DNA of 64,000 nucleotides from Gimesia algae (lineage in GTDB: Bacteria; Planctomycetota; Planctomycetia; Planctomycetales; Planctomycetaceae): NCBI RefSeq assembly GCF_007746795.1, contig NZ_CP036343.1, forward strand, positions 2,903,369 through 2,967,368, read 5' to 3'. Under the pieces are notes generated by a model. The model did no database searches and was not told the origin of the DNA. It saw only the letters and a list, made by a program, of their open reading frames with translations. The position numbers and the translations under genes are program-made. Numbering within the stretch: position 1 is the stretch's first letter; every line of letters begins with the position of its first letter. This document shows positions 19,637 to 30,646 of this stretch, in pieces.

Positions 19637-20147
19637 TATTTCCTGATCCGACTAAATTTCTCTGCAGAGCCGTCATCTGATCGACTTCTGCTAATTAAAA
19701 GATTCAAAACGTACATTCTAAGCCCGATTACGATGACGACAAGGAACTGCTCAGAAAGGATTGCCCGCTTTATCCAGATTCTGTTCTGCCAACACTGGTA
19801 AAGCTTTAGACACGGAAAAAGAATTCAGCTCAATCTGCTGAGCTGATTCACAGCATCCGAACGCGTCATCACCCTGATTTTATAATGGTTGTTTAGAATC
19901 AACAAAGTCAACACTCACACCGAGTTTGACCGTGATTCTTTCAAATTAAGCGGCAAAAACAATTCGGTTTCCTTTGCAAAAACGGGGGGAAACATCACAA
20001 TAAAATCATTGATTCAGGTCGTTTTTCGACAGTCATTCAATTTGCCTGTGTTCCAGAGCCCTTCACAGGATGATGCTTTCGGTGAGGTCGTCATCAGGGT
20101 TGCCAAAGAACATGCGCCAGTTCAACACGAATAAAGAAGAGGAAAGA
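19637..20147. other. Divergent intergenic region, argC and cupin cluster
   Basis: Between the leftward argC and the rightward cupin gene. It must contain both promoters. A TATAAT occurs at 19881-19886 on the plus strand with no convincing -35 box. No gene seen. Confidence 0.45.
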
Positions 20148-21371
<1,224 letters not shown>

Positions 21372-21390
21372 AACCGATCCATCACACAGG

Positions 21391-21422
21391 AACTGCCCGA
21401 ACTCTCGGGCAGTTTTCTTTTT
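21391..21422 (+). terminator. Intra-cluster rho-independent terminator
   Basis: AACTGCCCGA pairs perfectly with TCGGGCAGTT around ACTC, followed by TTTTCTTTTT. It lies between the cupin and isomerase genes, so it would reduce downstream expression relative to the cupin. Confidence 0.88.
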
Positions 21423-21458
21423 GATCTCTCAACTCCTGCTAACATGAAGGACCATCTC

Positions 21459-22511
21459 ATGAGTGATAACGCAGCTAACACCTTACCCAAACTTCATAAC
21501 GCTGCCTGGCCGGGAGTAGTCGGTAAAGGCCCTGATTCTGAACCTCCTATCGACCTGGACACAATGCTCGACCTGACCGCCGCCGCGGAAGTCGATGGCA
21601 TCAAATTTGACGGGACAGATCTGTTCCTGTTCGATCCTCACGTCAGCATCGACTCCACCGACGATGATTTGAAACAACTGGCCGAAAAAGTCCAGAGCCG
21701 CAACCTGGTGATCGGTTCCGTCGTGGCTCCTGTCTGGCCTCCCACAGGAGGTGGCTCCGCCATGGGGAGCGCCGAAGAACGCGGACAGTTCCTCGAACAG
21801 GTACTCAAAGGCTGTACCATTGCTAAAAAACTGCGTGAACTGGGCGTCCGTCCTTATGGCGTTGTGCGTCTTGACTCTGCAGCCGGTGTCGGCGACTGGG
21901 TTGGCGATCCGGAAGGCAATCAGGCCAAAATCGCCGAGACTTTCAAACAGGCCGCCGACATTGCCGCCGATCATGGCGAACGCCTCGCCGCTGAAGGCGA
22001 AATCTGCTGGGGTGGTATGCACAGCTGGAAACGCATGGTGCAACTGCTGGAAATGGTGGATCGTCCCGACACACTCGGTTTCCAGGCAGACATGTCGCAC
22101 ACCCTGCTCTACCTGATGGGATATAACGCCCCTGAAGACCGTCTGCTCCCCGAGGACTTCGACTGGAATGACGAAGCGACTTTTGACGCCGCTTATAAAA
22201 CCCTGACCGACGCCCTGCGTCCCTGGACGATTGATTTCCACGTCGCCCAGAATGACGGCACCGTGCACGGCACCGGTTCACACGATAAGACCGGCCGCCA
22301 CTGCCTGCCGAAAGACCCCAACGGAAAGCTCGATATCGTCAAACGGGCCGGTTACTGGCTCAAAGATGAAAGCGGCAATCCCACGAAGCAATTCGAACAC
22401 ATCTGCTGGGATGGCTGCATGTTCTCCAACGAAATCATGATGAGCCCGCAGACCTGGAATGATATTCTGGAAGCCATGATTAATGTCAGAAAAGCCCACG
22501 GCTGGTCCTGA
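21459..22511 (+). CDS. Sugar phosphate isomerase/epimerase-like TIM-barrel protein
   Basis: A 350-residue protein of the xylose-isomerase-like TIM-barrel group (AP endonuclease 2 superfamily). Indicative segments are [20 protein letters not shown] with a metal-ligand Glu candidate, [16 protein letters not shown] with Asp/His, and [25 protein letters not shown] near the end. ATG at 21459 has AAGGA seven bases upstream. It sits between the cupin and the oxidoreductase, an arrangement common in planctomycete sugar catabolism. The reaction is unassigned; inosose/keto-sugar chemistry is one possibility. Confidence 0.8.
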   Translation: MSDNAANTLPKLHNAAWPGVVGKGPDSEPPIDLDTMLDLTAAAEVDGIKFDGTDLFLFDPHVSIDSTDDDLKQLAEKVQSRNLVIGSVVAPVWPPTGGGSAMGSAEERGQFLEQVLKGCTIAKKLRELGVRPYGVVRLDSAAGVGDWVGDPEGNQAKIAETFKQAADIAADHGERLAAEGEICWGGMHSWKRMVQLLEMVDRPDTLGFQADMSHTLLYLMGYNAPEDRLLPEDFDWNDEATFDAAYKTLTDALRPWTIDFHVAQNDGTVHGTGSHDKTGRHCLPKDPNGKLDIVKRAGYWLKDESGNPTKQFEHICWDGCMFSNEIMMSPQTWNDILEAMINVRKAHGWS

Positions 22512-22569
22512 TCCTGCTTAAATTTATTTCAATCTCAACCTGTATTTTTATATTGAAGGAGTCACACCA

Positions 22570-23727
22570 ATGAGCAAGCCCGTACGTGTCGGCCTGATCG
22601 GCTACGGATTCATGGGACGTACCCACTCCAATGCTTATAGACAAGTCGGAAAATTTTTCGATATCGAACACACGCCTGTCCTGCAGGCCTGCTGTGCCCG
22701 CAGCGAAGACAAGATCAAAGACTTCGCTGACAACTGGGGCTGGGAGTCCTACGAAACCGACTGGCGCAAGCTGATCGAACGTGATGACATCGACCTGATC
22801 GATATCACGACCCCCAACAACTCCCATCACGATATCGCCATTGCCGCTGCCGAAGCCGGTAAAATGGTGCTCTGCGAAAAACCGCTGGCCATGAACACCG
22901 CAGAAGCAGTCGCGATGACAGACGCCATCGAAAAAGCAGGCGTCGCGAACATGGTCTGGTTCAACTACCGCCGTGTCCCTGCCATTACACTGGCCAAGCA
23001 ACTCGTCGATGAAAAACGCATCGGGCGACCCTTCCACTACCGGGCCCAGTACCTGCAGGACTGGACGATCGCTGAAGACGTTCCCCAGGGGGGTGCGACA
23101 CTCTGGCGTCTGGACGCGAAAGTCGCGGGGAGCGGCGTGACAGGCGACCTGCTGGCACATTCGATCGATTCGGCGATCTGGCTCAACGGGCCGATCACTT
23201 CGGTCTCCGCCGCCACAGAAACCTTTATCAAAGAACGCGTTCACCAGGAAACCGGCGAAAAGACGAAAGTCGAAATTGACGACGCCTGCATGTTTCTGGC
23301 GCGCTTCGCCAATGGCTCGATGGGTACTTTTGAAAGCTCCCGCTACGCCCGCGGACGCAAAAACTTCAATACGTTCGAATTGAACGGCGAAGACGGCTCT
23401 GTCTTCTTCGATCTGGAAGATCCGCAGATCCTGCAGTATTTCGAATACGCTAACCCCACCACCGGTAAGAAAGTCGAAGACCATATCACCGGCTGGCGGC
23501 GGATTCACGTCACCAACTTCGAGCATCCTTACATGGATCACTGGTGGGTTCCCGGTTGTACCATCGGATACGAACACACATTTACCAACGCTTTGGCAGA
23601 CTTCTTCCAGGGACTCGATACCGGTAAACCAACCCAGCCGGACTTCCGTGCGGCACTGGAAACGCAGAAAGTCTGTGACGCCGTTCTGCAAAGTGCGAAA
23701 GACAAGCAATGGGTTGAAATAGCATAG
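22570..23727 (+). CDS. Gfo/Idh/MocA-family oxidoreductase
   Basis: A 385-residue NAD(P)-dependent sugar dehydrogenase. The Rossmann motif [17 protein letters not shown] is at the N-terminus. The catalytic-region [11 protein letters not shown] follows the Gfo/Idh consensus (E-K-P). [17 protein letters not shown] carries the D-x-x-x-H pair. Strong GAAGGAG precedes the ATG. As the third gene of the cluster it probably oxidises the sugar handled by the first two (inference). Not exported: there is no signal or Tat sequence. Confidence 0.9.
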   Translation: MSKPVRVGLIGYGFMGRTHSNAYRQVGKFFDIEHTPVLQACCARSEDKIKDFADNWGWESYETDWRKLIERDDIDLIDITTPNNSHHDIAIAAAEAGKMVLCEKPLAMNTAEAVAMTDAIEKAGVANMVWFNYRRVPAITLAKQLVDEKRIGRPFHYRAQYLQDWTIAEDVPQGGATLWRLDAKVAGSGVTGDLLAHSIDSAIWLNGPITSVSAATETFIKERVHQETGEKTKVEIDDACMFLARFANGSMGTFESSRYARGRKNFNTFELNGEDGSVFFDLEDPQILQYFEYANPTTGKKVEDHITGWRRIHVTNFEHPYMDHWWVPGCTIGYEHTFTNALADFFQGLDTGKPTQPDFRAALETQKVCDAVLQSAKDKQWVEIA

Positions 23728-23745
23728 CATTGCGGGCACGTTTTC

Positions 23746-23754
23746 TGTTATAAT
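23746..23754 (+). promoter_or_regulatory. Extended -10 promoter candidate upstream of greA
   Basis: TGTTATAAT is a perfect extended -10 (TG-n-TATAAT). No good -35 is seen. A terminator hairpin begins only 22 bases downstream, so transcripts started here would meet it immediately. Confidence 0.4.
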
Positions 23755-23775
23755 GCCTGCATAACAAGTCTTTGT

Positions 23776-23808
23776 AAAAACGGGTGGCACTCCGCGTCGC
23801 CCGTTTTT
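23776..23808 (+). terminator. Terminator between the oxidoreductase and greA
   Basis: AAAAACGGGTG pairs with CGCCCGTTTTT (one G-T pair), with the T-run at the 3' end of the stem. It ends the cupin cluster or acts as an attenuator for greA. Confidence 0.8.
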
Positions 23809-23860
23809 GCTATATACTGAATCTAAAAACTGAAGTTATCACGAATCGGGAGTCAAAAAG

Positions 23861-24337
23861 ATGGACCGTCATCCAATCACACAAGAAGGGTACGACAAAC
23901 TGCGCGAAGAAATTCGTTATCTCGAAAGCGAAAGAATGCCTGAGATCGCAGAAAGTATCGCAGAAGCCCGTGCGGAAGGTGATTTGAAAGAAAATACCGA
24001 ATACCACGCCCAGCGGGAAGCACAGGGGATGACGCAGGCGAAAATTAACCAGTTGAAATCCAAACTGGCCAATTGTTATATCGCCGATAAATCTACGATG
24101 CCTAAAGGGGTCGTTACCTTTGGCTCAATCGTGACCGTAAAAAACCTGGATGACGGACTGGATGAGAAATACGAGTTCGTAGGACCGGGCGAAGAAGACT
24201 ACATGGGTGAAGTCATGAAGATTCTCACATCCAGCCCACTCGCAGAAGGCCTGCTCAACAAAAAAGTGGGAGACAAAGTCGAAGTGGCAGTGCCTTCAGG
24301 CACACTCCGATTCGAAGTACTGGAGATTGAAGACTGA
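23861..24337 (+). CDS. greA: Transcription elongation factor GreA
   Basis: Rescues backtracked RNA polymerase by stimulating transcript cleavage. The N-terminal coiled coil (about 10-75) carries [21 protein letters not shown], including the conserved acidic tip residues Asp and Glu. The C-terminal globular domain ends in [14 protein letters not shown]. Length 158 is typical. GGGAG precedes the ATG. Monocistronic: bracketed by terminators on both sides. Confidence 0.97.
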   Translation: MDRHPITQEGYDKLREEIRYLESERMPEIAESIAEARAEGDLKENTEYHAQREAQGMTQAKINQLKSKLANCYIADKSTMPKGVVTFGSIVTVKNLDDGLDEKYEFVGPGEEDYMGEVMKILTSSPLAEGLLNKKVGDKVEVAVPSGTLRFEVLEIED

Positions 24338-24363
24338 TTTCATTTCAGGACGGAAAAAACAAA

Positions 24364-24397
24364 AGCGGCATGAGAATGTTCTCATGCCGCTTTTTTT
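24364..24397 (+). terminator. Terminator of greA
   Basis: AGCGGCATGAGAA pairs perfectly with TTCTCATGCCGCT around a two-base loop, followed by a T-run. Confidence 0.93.
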
Positions 24398-24463
24398 ATA
24401 TCGTTTCGCTCCAGACAGCTGAAAGAAAGTCGTCAGACATCCGGTCAGTTTCGAGTCCCGCAG

Positions 24464-24524
24464 AAAAAAGGTGAAGCATCTCAGTTTCCCACAACCAGAG
24501 GCCCACGTGCCCCGCAGATGCTTC
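24464..24524 (-). terminator. Probable terminator of the BON-domain gene
   Basis: On the minus strand GAAGCATCT pairs with AGATGCTTC across a 34-base arm that may fold further, followed by ACC and TTTTTT. It lies 17 bases past the gene's stop. Confidence 0.65.
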
Positions 24525-24541
24525 AATCGATCTGCAACAGG

Positions 24542-24883
24542 CTATTTGGCCTGAACCAGTACTCGATTCATCAGTGGAATCGAGGGTGCAAATGTCTGCA
24601 CGGTCTGTGTCACCAGCTGCTTCAAGTAGTAACTGGAGCTGACTCCGTACACGGTAATTCCTGCATGATCACAGCGAACTTTGACATTCTGGACCTGACG
24701 ATGCGTGCCTGACAGAATCTCTGACTCCAGCTTGGCAGGAGCAGGACAGGTATCCCAGGCTGCGGTGAACCGCTGGGCAACTTCCCGGGGAGGCGTGCTT
24801 TCTACACGCTCCATAAGAGCTTCTGCTGTGATTGTTTCTTCTGCAACGGGACGCTCTGGCTTTTGTAAAATTTGCAAAGACAT
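24542..24883 (-). CDS. Small BON-domain protein
   Basis: A 113-residue protein. The C-terminal half fits a BON domain: NVKVRCDHAGITVYGVSSSYYLKQLVTQTVQ shows the beta-strand, Gly and helix pattern. BON domains bind membranes or phospholipids. There is no signal peptide. The N-terminal half is charged with no recognisable fold. ATG at 24883 is chosen (GGATG upstream); an in-frame ATG at 24892 is possible. Confidence 0.7.
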   Translation of the reverse strand: MSLQILQKPERPVAEETITAEALMERVESTPPREVAQRFTAAWDTCPAPAKLESEILSGTHRQVQNVKVRCDHAGITVYGVSSSYYLKQLVTQTVQTFAPSIPLMNRVLVQAK

Positions 24884-25272
24884 TGCAATCATCCAACTTA
24901 AAAAAAGTGTGTCGACTTTGTTTGGTACTGTTTTCAGGACAGTCGCGAATCATGTGCCGAAAAGAAAACTGTTCCCAAAAAACAGCAACCACGAGACGCT
25001 GACAGTGATACGCGATCCTCGTATCTGTTTCAACACACAACACTTAATCAATTCAACTTTGAACCGAATCTTAACCCGCTGCAAATATGATTGCCGGTAT
25101 TTTAAGTGACCGTGTGCGTCGTTTTTTTGCGACTACTCTGAGGGATGCACAAAAAGTGTGCGAACATCTGCAGCAGCGCCCGCCAACAAGTAACCCCGCC
25201 TCGAACCAGAGCCTGAAATCAGGTAAATCAGCCATAGTCGCCTGCCTTCAAAAGTTGATCAATGAACTACTT
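24884..25272. other. Gene-free stretch between the BON gene and a decayed hydrolase
   Basis: About 390 bases. It should hold the BON gene promoter on the minus strand; I see no clear boxes. The short open frames crossing it have no recognisable composition. Confidence 0.4.
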
Positions 25273-25911
25273 CTAATCGCCGATCCAGGCCGTGATATCC
25301 CGAACCACTTCCGCTGCCACATTGCCGGGAATCATGTCTTCTGCGGGAGGTCCCGGCCCCTCACCCGCCATAAAGAGGAGGTTCAGTTTCGGTTAGGAGA
25401 TGAACCTGACATCCTTCCGGCTCCCGAGACTGTGTCCAGTTTTCCTGTAGCGTCTCCAGGGCCATTTGGACCGAGTATAATAGATTGTGAGACGCTATGG
25501 TTAAATGTAATGCGCACCAGAGCCTGTTTCCACTTTGTGAAGTCATCCATCGTCACTTGATAATCCCGCTCCCCCTGTAGAATCAGAAACGGGATCTGAA
25601 GCAATCTGGCGCTGTCTGCAGCGTCATAGCCTCTCACAGCCAGATAAAGCCAGATGTAGTTGCTCAGCGGACGTATCAGGGCCCAGCCTGGAAGATCGTA
25701 CCCGTAGAACCTGTCCTGCCAGTTTGAGATATTCTCTGCTGGCTTTCGACAGGAATCTCGCTGTTGAAGTGTGGACACTCTGCCTGCACTCCCTCTGGAG
25801 CAGCTTTCCCGGCCCAGGGCAACCGCGGGCCTCCTCAGCCTTCTCGGAGGCAGTAGTGATCAAACCGGTTGTGACATAGAGCAAGACTCCAAACAGGGTC
25901 CTTCGCCTCAT
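25273..25911 (-). pseudogene. Decayed alpha/beta-hydrolase gene interrupted by an 88-bp repeat
   Basis: Pieces of one gene lie in several frames. A signal peptide (RRRTLFGVLLYVTTGLI) begins at 25911. After a frame change, IPFLILQGERDYQVTMDDFTKWKQAL is the classic strand-loop around the catalytic Asp of this hydrolase family. Then the 88-bp repeat interrupts, and PKLNLLFMAGEGPG (the His region, where the usual His reads Leu) leads to DITAWIGD and a TAG stop. Most of the core, including the GxSxG nucleophile, is deleted: about 640 bases remain of an expected 1200 or more. Removing the repeat restores one frame junction; another frameshift remains near 25395. Confidence 0.8.
25428..25515 (+). 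repeat. 88-bp imperfect palindromic element, copy 2
   Basis: Runs from GACTGTGTCC to AATGCGC. It differs from the copy at 32855 at only three positions of 88. Inner arms TAGCGTCTC and GAGACGCTA are perfect inverted repeats around a core containing GAGTATAATAG. It lies inside the hydrolase pseudogene. No target-site duplication is visible. Confidence 0.92.
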
Positions 25912-25971
25912 GTCATCAGTCCACCTGTTCACAGAACCGGATCGAACGAAACATTCTGCCTTAGCGCAAGG

Positions 25972-26006
25972 AAAGGGTCTTCAGTCAATTGCCTGAAGAC
26001 CCTTTT
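25972..26006. terminator. Perfect hairpin between the acidic-protein gene and the hydrolase relic
   Basis: AAAGGGTCTTCAG and CTGAAGACCCTTT pair perfectly around an eight-base loop. It is A/T-flanked on both sides, so it could end transcription of the minus-strand acidic-protein gene. The T-tract is weak. Confidence 0.6.
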
Positions 26007-26063
26007 CTATCGAAAACATAACGATTCGCAACGTGAAAAAAAGACACTGCGAAATCGATGATT

Positions 26064-26390
26064 TTAAGCAAGAAGTCCCTGCAGCAGGTTTTCTCCTGGA
26101 CCGTGATCATAACAATCACTGTTATTCCAGAGTGGAAGACCAGCAGCATAGCGTGCAGCCAGCATCAGAACTTTCTGTTCTGAACCGGGCTTTGCCTGTG
26201 TTGCTTCGTCTGGGTTAATGCCCATTTCACGGTACTCTTCTTCACCGAACAAAGCATCGAAGTTGGGATCGTACCCTTCACCAGAAAAATTCTGGTAATC
26301 ACCATCTTCGTAGCTGACCAATGACTGATCATCTTCAAGTTCGTATGAAAGAGTCTCAACGTCATCCGTACCCATCAAAAATGCCGACAT
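26064..26390 (-). CDS. Small acidic protein of unknown function
   Basis: A 108-residue protein with a very acidic first half (MGTDDVETLSYELEDDQSL, then EDGDYQNFSGEGYDPNFDALFGEEEYREMG) and a short helical end (EQKVLMLAARYAAGLPLW, then GENLLQGLLA). No family recognised, no signal peptide. The ATG at 26390 is chosen for the purine-rich GAAGAGA before it rather than the longer frame from 26477. It might be a protein-interaction or DNA-mimic type (speculative). A hairpin lies downstream. Confidence 0.6.
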   Translation of the reverse strand: MSAFLMGTDDVETLSYELEDDQSLVSYEDGDYQNFSGEGYDPNFDALFGEEEYREMGINPDEATQAKPGSEQKVLMLAARYAAGLPLWNNSDCYDHGPGENLLQGLLA

Positions 26391-26893
26391 TCTCTTCTTC
26401 TTTCTCCAACAACAATTACAAAAGTCCAGAATCTCCACCCAAACTATATGAGTGGACAAACCTTCTACGTGGAACAAAACAATCAGTCATCTCTACCAAA
26501 CCGAGAAATTCAATCGCTCGTAGCGTACGCATCCATTGCGTTATTTGGGAGATTGAAAGCAACACCCTCCAAGGGTGTGGGAAGTTTTTTCAGGTGGGAA
26601 ACTCTTCTAAATTAGTGGTTAAAAAACATCCCGAGTTTTTTTGGCTGCAGTTGAAAACCGCAAGAGAGGACACCTATTAGGTATCCCCTGTTTCTAGGAC
26701 AATTCTTTAGTTTTTATGGTAAAATGTCAACAAGATTTTTGACATTTTTGCAAACTACTCTGAAATCGAATCCCTCAACAGGCAACTCCCCCCTGAGATA
26801 CAGACTTCATCCTCTGTTTCGGCTGAATCTGCTGGATTTTGATGAATCAAAACCACATGGTGACTCCTTTCAACAGTAGCACTCGTTCACAAT
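26391..26893. other. Gene-free stretch upstream of the acidic-protein gene
   Basis: About 500 bases, AT-rich around 26690-26770. ACACCCT and AGGGTGT form a 7-bp hairpin at 26562-26578, with TTTTTTC following after six bases on the plus strand, but no plus-strand gene precedes it. No coding signal seen. Confidence 0.45.
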
Positions 26894-28939
26894 TCAGGGG
26901 CGATGGATACCATATCGTTTCAGTTTTCGATCCAGAGTGGAGCGCTCGATTCCGAGAATTTGTGCCGACCGCGATTTATTCCAGTTGGTATTATTCAGCA
27001 CCGCCAGAATATGCTCCTGCTCCACGATCTCCAGTGAGACTTCCCGAAACCGGGAATGTGCCGCGGGGAGCACATTTTGGGGGTCACTCTCCATTCCCAC
27101 AGCGGACAACTGGATATCCGAAGCATCCAGGATGTCGCTGGTACACAATATGAAAGCCCGCTCGATCGTATTCTGCAGTTCGCGGACATTACCCGGCCAG
27201 TGATACGCTTCCAGCAGTTCCTTCGCTTCCTCGGTGAAACCACGAATCGGCCGGCCTGTTTTAACCACAAAACGATTCAGAAAATAATCCGCCAGCAGCA
27301 GGATGTCATCCGCACGTATACGTAGCGGGTCCACACTGACCTCCACCACGTGCAGTCGAAAATAAAGATCCTGCCGAAATATTCCTTTGGCGACGGCTTT
27401 TTCCATATCCCGGTTTGTTGCAGCAACCACTCTCACATCAACTTTAATTGATACGCTACCCCCCACACGCTCAAAGGAATGACCTTCCAGTACACGCAGA
27501 AACTTTGCCTGCACCCCCAGAGACATTTCCCCGACTTCATCCAGAAACAGGGTCCCTTTGTGTGCCTGTTCGAATTTACCAGGCTTCTGACCGGTGGCTC
27601 CTGTAAATGCTCCCTTCTCATGCCCGAACAACTCACTCTCCAGCAGACCTTCGCTGAGAGCCGCACAGTTCATACAGACAAACGGCTGTTTCTTTCGTTG
27701 GCTGTTGAAATGAATGGCTCGTGCCACCAGCTCTTTACCAACGCCGCTCTCACCACGAATCAGCACACTGGCATCTGTAGGAGCGATCCGCAGGATCTGT
27801 GCCTTCATCGCTGTCATGCTGGGGCTCTTTCCCACCAGCTCACTCTCGAGCTCCAGCTGCTCCCTCAGCGCTTTGTTTTCACCTTCCATCCGCGCCAGAC
27901 CATCGGAGAGCCGCAGCTTCTCACTCAGGTTCTCAAACGAAATCGCCAGCTGATCCGCCAGAGCCAGTGTGAACTCCAGGTCATCAGAATCCAGTGGATT
28001 ATCAGGGTTGGTCGAATACAGGTGGATCAGCCCCGCAACCCCCCGTTTATTCCGCAACGGCGCACAGATGACACTTTGTGCATGGATCTTTCCCAGGCTG
28101 TCCCGCGTCGACAACTTGCTGTCATCCGCGATATTATGAGCCAGAATCGCATCCCCCTCAGCAAAGACCATCTCGGAAAGAAAATGAGAAGGCTTCTGAT
28201 AAGGCAGCTCATCAACCGATTGAAACGCGATGACTTTCAGATTTTCCGGTTTGCGTGGCTGTTGCTGAGTCGGATCGAAATACAGGATGGCTCCGATGTC
28301 CGCACTCGTCCCTTCAAACAGACCATTTAAGACGATCTGCGACAGTTCCTGCTCGGACTGGACATTACCCATATCCAGCGCCAGGCGATACAGGCGCCCC
28401 AGCTCACGACTGGTTCGATCGCGATCCCGATCCCGATCCGAATGAGAGACAGGAGGGGGCGTGTGAAAACGGGTATGACTTTTCCGCTGTATGATCTCGG
28501 GAACATTGAACTCATCCCAGCTGGACTGATGACCCGCTCCCATGGTCGCACTCTCCAGTTCGGCACTGGAGCCATCTGACGTGGGACGCGAGGAGAAACG
28601 GGAAACATCAAATGTAAAGATCGCCTGACTGTCACCGATCTCTACGACATCCCCGTCCTGAAGTTCATAGTCCTGACTGATAGCGATTCCCTGCACCAGT
28701 GTCCCGTTTCGGCTCCCCAGATCGCGGATGTACCAGGCTGAGTCACTGTAGAAGATCTCACAATGATTGCGGCTGCAGACCTCATCGTCGAGCACAATCC
28801 GGTTCGTCGGTGCACGACCGATGGTCGTAACCTGGCGATCTACCAGGCGATACACTTTACCCCGCTCTTCCAGCTCCTGAACGATCAGATATGCTACTGA
28901 GGAAGTCACGTTTGAGTTTTTCTTTTCAGAATTATGCAT
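26894..28939 (-). CDS. FHA-GAF-sigma54 transcriptional activator
   Basis: A 681-residue regulator. An FHA domain (about 20-110: [36 protein letters not shown]) binds phospho-threonine. A GAF domain spans about 180-340. The sigma54 AAA+ domain has Walker A GESGVGKE, the sigma54-contact loop GAFTGATG, and Walker [13 protein letters not shown] Fis-type HTH follows ([26 protein letters not shown]). There is no receiver domain, so input is probably a Ser/Thr kinase signal read by FHA plus a ligand at GAF (inference). Start is ATG 28939; an in-frame GTG at 28951 is an alternative. Confidence 0.94.
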   Translation of the reverse strand: MHNSEKKNSNVTSSVAYLIVQELEERGKVYRLVDRQVTTIGRAPTNRIVLDDEVCSRNHCEIFYSDSAWYIRDLGSRNGTLVQGIAISQDYELQDGDVVEIGDSQAIFTFDVSRFSSRPTSDGSSAELESATMGAGHQSSWDEFNVPEIIQRKSHTRFHTPPPVSHSDRDRDRDRTSRELGRLYRLALDMGNVQSEQELSQIVLNGLFEGTSADIGAILYFDPTQQQPRKPENLKVIAFQSVDELPYQKPSHFLSEMVFAEGDAILAHNIADDSKLSTRDSLGKIHAQSVICAPLRNKRGVAGLIHLYSTNPDNPLDSDDLEFTLALADQLAISFENLSEKLRLSDGLARMEGENKALREQLELESELVGKSPSMTAMKAQILRIAPTDASVLIRGESGVGKELVARAIHFNSQRKKQPFVCMNCAALSEGLLESELFGHEKGAFTGATGQKPGKFEQAHKGTLFLDEVGEMSLGVQAKFLRVLEGHSFERVGGSVSIKVDVRVVAATNRDMEKAVAKGIFRQDLYFRLHVVEVSVDPLRIRADDILLLADYFLNRFVVKTGRPIRGFTEEAKELLEAYHWPGNVRELQNTIERAFILCTSDILDASDIQLSAVGMESDPQNVLPAAHSRFREVSLEIVEQEHILAVLNNTNWNKSRSAQILGIERSTLDRKLKRYGIHRP

Positions 28940-29167
28940 GTATGATGACACAGGACTGGTTCCACTGCGGTAAATTCAGCGAACGTGATCCCTCATGAAA
29001 AAGCCAACAGGCACCCGCCCCGCAAACATTGCCGAAATCAGTACGCCCTATTTACTTACGATAGCCCGGACATTTATTATATTCAATTAACTTGCACCAG
29101 AACATAAAATTCGTCAAGCTTATTGTGTGAAATCTGAATTACATCCTGCCTCAAACGAGAATCCCCC

Positions 29168-30433
29168 ATGAACAGACTACTTTCCAACCGCTGTTTTACT
29201 CCTACCCTGCGGATCCTGCTGATTGTATGCTGCTCGCTTACAGCTCTGACCGCACTGCAGGCAGAGAACTGGCCTCGCTTTCGGGGAGCCGACGGCTCAG
29301 GTATTTCGGATGAAAAAGGCTTCCCGCTGGAGTGGACCGAGAAAGACTACGCCTGGCACATGGAACTGCCTGGAATAGGACACTCGTCACCTACCATCTG
29401 GGAAAATAACCTGTTTGTCACATCGGCCATCGATGATGGCGAAACCCGCTATCTGTTCTGCATCGACCCTAAAACCGGAAAAGAAAAATGGCGCCGGGAA
29501 ACCAAACTCAAAAAGAGCCATAAACATCGCAAGGGGAGCTGGGCTTCCAGCACTCCCGCCACCGACGGCGAACATGTCTATGTCGAATTTGCGGATGAAG
29601 AATCCTATCTGCTGATTGCCTACGATCTGGAAGGCAACAAAATCTGGGAACGCAACCTGGGAGCCTTTATGAGCCAGCACGGGCATGGCAGCTCTCCCAT
29701 CATCTATAAAGACCTGGTCATCGCCACCAACGACCAACAGGGTCCCAGTTTTGTCACCGCGTTTAATAAACTGACCGGCAAAACAGTCTGGCAGGCAGAG
29801 CGGGCGGTCCGTCGGACTTCCTATGCGACCCCCATCATTATCAATCACCCCAATACCGGACCGCAACTGATTTGTGTCAGCGGGGCAACAGGCGTCAGCA
29901 GCCTCGATCCCGAAACTGGGAAACTGAACTGGACCACGGGAGAGTTTCCTCAGCGAACGGTTTCTTCCCCCGTGTATGGCGAAGGCCTGATTTTCGCAAC
30001 CTGCGGCGGCGGCGGCAGAGGTAAGCTGCTGTACGGCGTAGATCCTTCCGGCTCCGGTAACATCAAAGAGAGCCACATCAAATATCAGCGTTCTGCCAAG
30101 CTCCCCTACGTTCCGACTCCGGTTGTCTACGAAGGACACCTCTACCTCTGGGGAGATGCCGGCGTCGTCAGTTGTGTCGATCTGGCAACTCAGACAAACA
30201 TCTGGACGGAACGTGTTGACGGCGACTTCAGCAGCTCTCCCGTCTGCATTAACGGCGTCCTGTACTGCATCAACGAAAATGGTGATCTCGCTATGATTGA
30301 AGCTTCGCCCCAGTTCAAATCGCACGGAAAGGTCAAACTCGGAGACCCCAGTCATGCGACCGTAGTCGTTGCTAATGGCCAGATGTTTCTGCGGACCTTT
30401 AAAAACCTGTATTGCCTGCAACCTGCAAAATAA
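29168..30433 (+). CDS. Secreted PQQ-like beta-propeller protein (BamB-like)
   Basis: A 421-residue exported protein with a signal peptide (LRILLIVCCSLTALTALQA). The mature N-terminus ENWPRFRGADGSGISDEKGFP is the hallmark of the planctomycete type. Blades carry DPKTGKEKWRRE, DLEGNKIWERNLG, NKLTGKTVWQAE and DPETGKLNWTTGE. It is one propeller, unlike the giant protein at 11210. Such proteins are usually annotated as PQQ-binding-like but rarely bind PQQ. The role is unknown; envelope location is likely. Confidence 0.9.
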   Translation: MNRLLSNRCFTPTLRILLIVCCSLTALTALQAENWPRFRGADGSGISDEKGFPLEWTEKDYAWHMELPGIGHSSPTIWENNLFVTSAIDDGETRYLFCIDPKTGKEKWRRETKLKKSHKHRKGSWASSTPATDGEHVYVEFADEESYLLIAYDLEGNKIWERNLGAFMSQHGHGSSPIIYKDLVIATNDQQGPSFVTAFNKLTGKTVWQAERAVRRTSYATPIIINHPNTGPQLICVSGATGVSSLDPETGKLNWTTGEFPQRTVSSPVYGEGLIFATCGGGGRGKLLYGVDPSGSGNIKESHIKYQRSAKLPYVPTPVVYEGHLYLWGDAGVVSCVDLATQTNIWTERVDGDFSSSPVCINGVLYCINENGDLAMIEASPQFKSHGKVKLGDPSHATVVVANGQMFLRTFKNLYCLQPAK

Positions 30434-30471
30434 GCTTCCATCGGGAATCAAGGCGGAACGTTGGAGAATTT

Positions 30472-30503
30472 TTGATTCAATCTGCTCTGGCATCTGCTAT
30501 AAT
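30472..30503 (+). promoter_or_regulatory. Promoter candidate for the zinc-ribbon gene
   Basis: TTGATT (30472-30477) and TGCTATAAT (extended -10, TATAAT at 30498-30503) are separated by a 20-base spacer, a little long. The implied 5' UTR is about 140 bases. Confidence 0.35.
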
Positions 30504-30646
30504 TAAAATACGGACAATTCTTAAAGCTCAAACATTTCCATAAACAATTTCCGTCGAATTTAGAAAATCAAACCTCAACCGAGACAACGGGCCGTCTCAA
30601 AACTTCAGTAACCTGAATACTGACTGATTGAAAACAAGGATTTATT

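Noticed and set aside
18734-19801. Plus-strand 355-codon frame opposite argC
   Set aside because: Antisense shadow of argC, which has unmistakable catalytic motifs.
22486-23790. Long minus-strand open frame of 434 codons opposite the Gfo/Idh/MocA gene
   Set aside because: It mirrors a clear oxidoreductase gene on the other strand; the codon usage of the real gene leaves the antisense frame open. No domain signature.
25428-25515. TATAAT within the 88-bp element as a promoter
   Set aside because: The -10-like sequence has no properly spaced -35 and is altered to TATCAT in copy 1, so it is not conserved.
29387-30493. Minus-strand 368-codon frame opposite the PQQ-propeller gene
   Set aside because: Antisense shadow; the plus-strand gene has signal peptide and propeller motifs.
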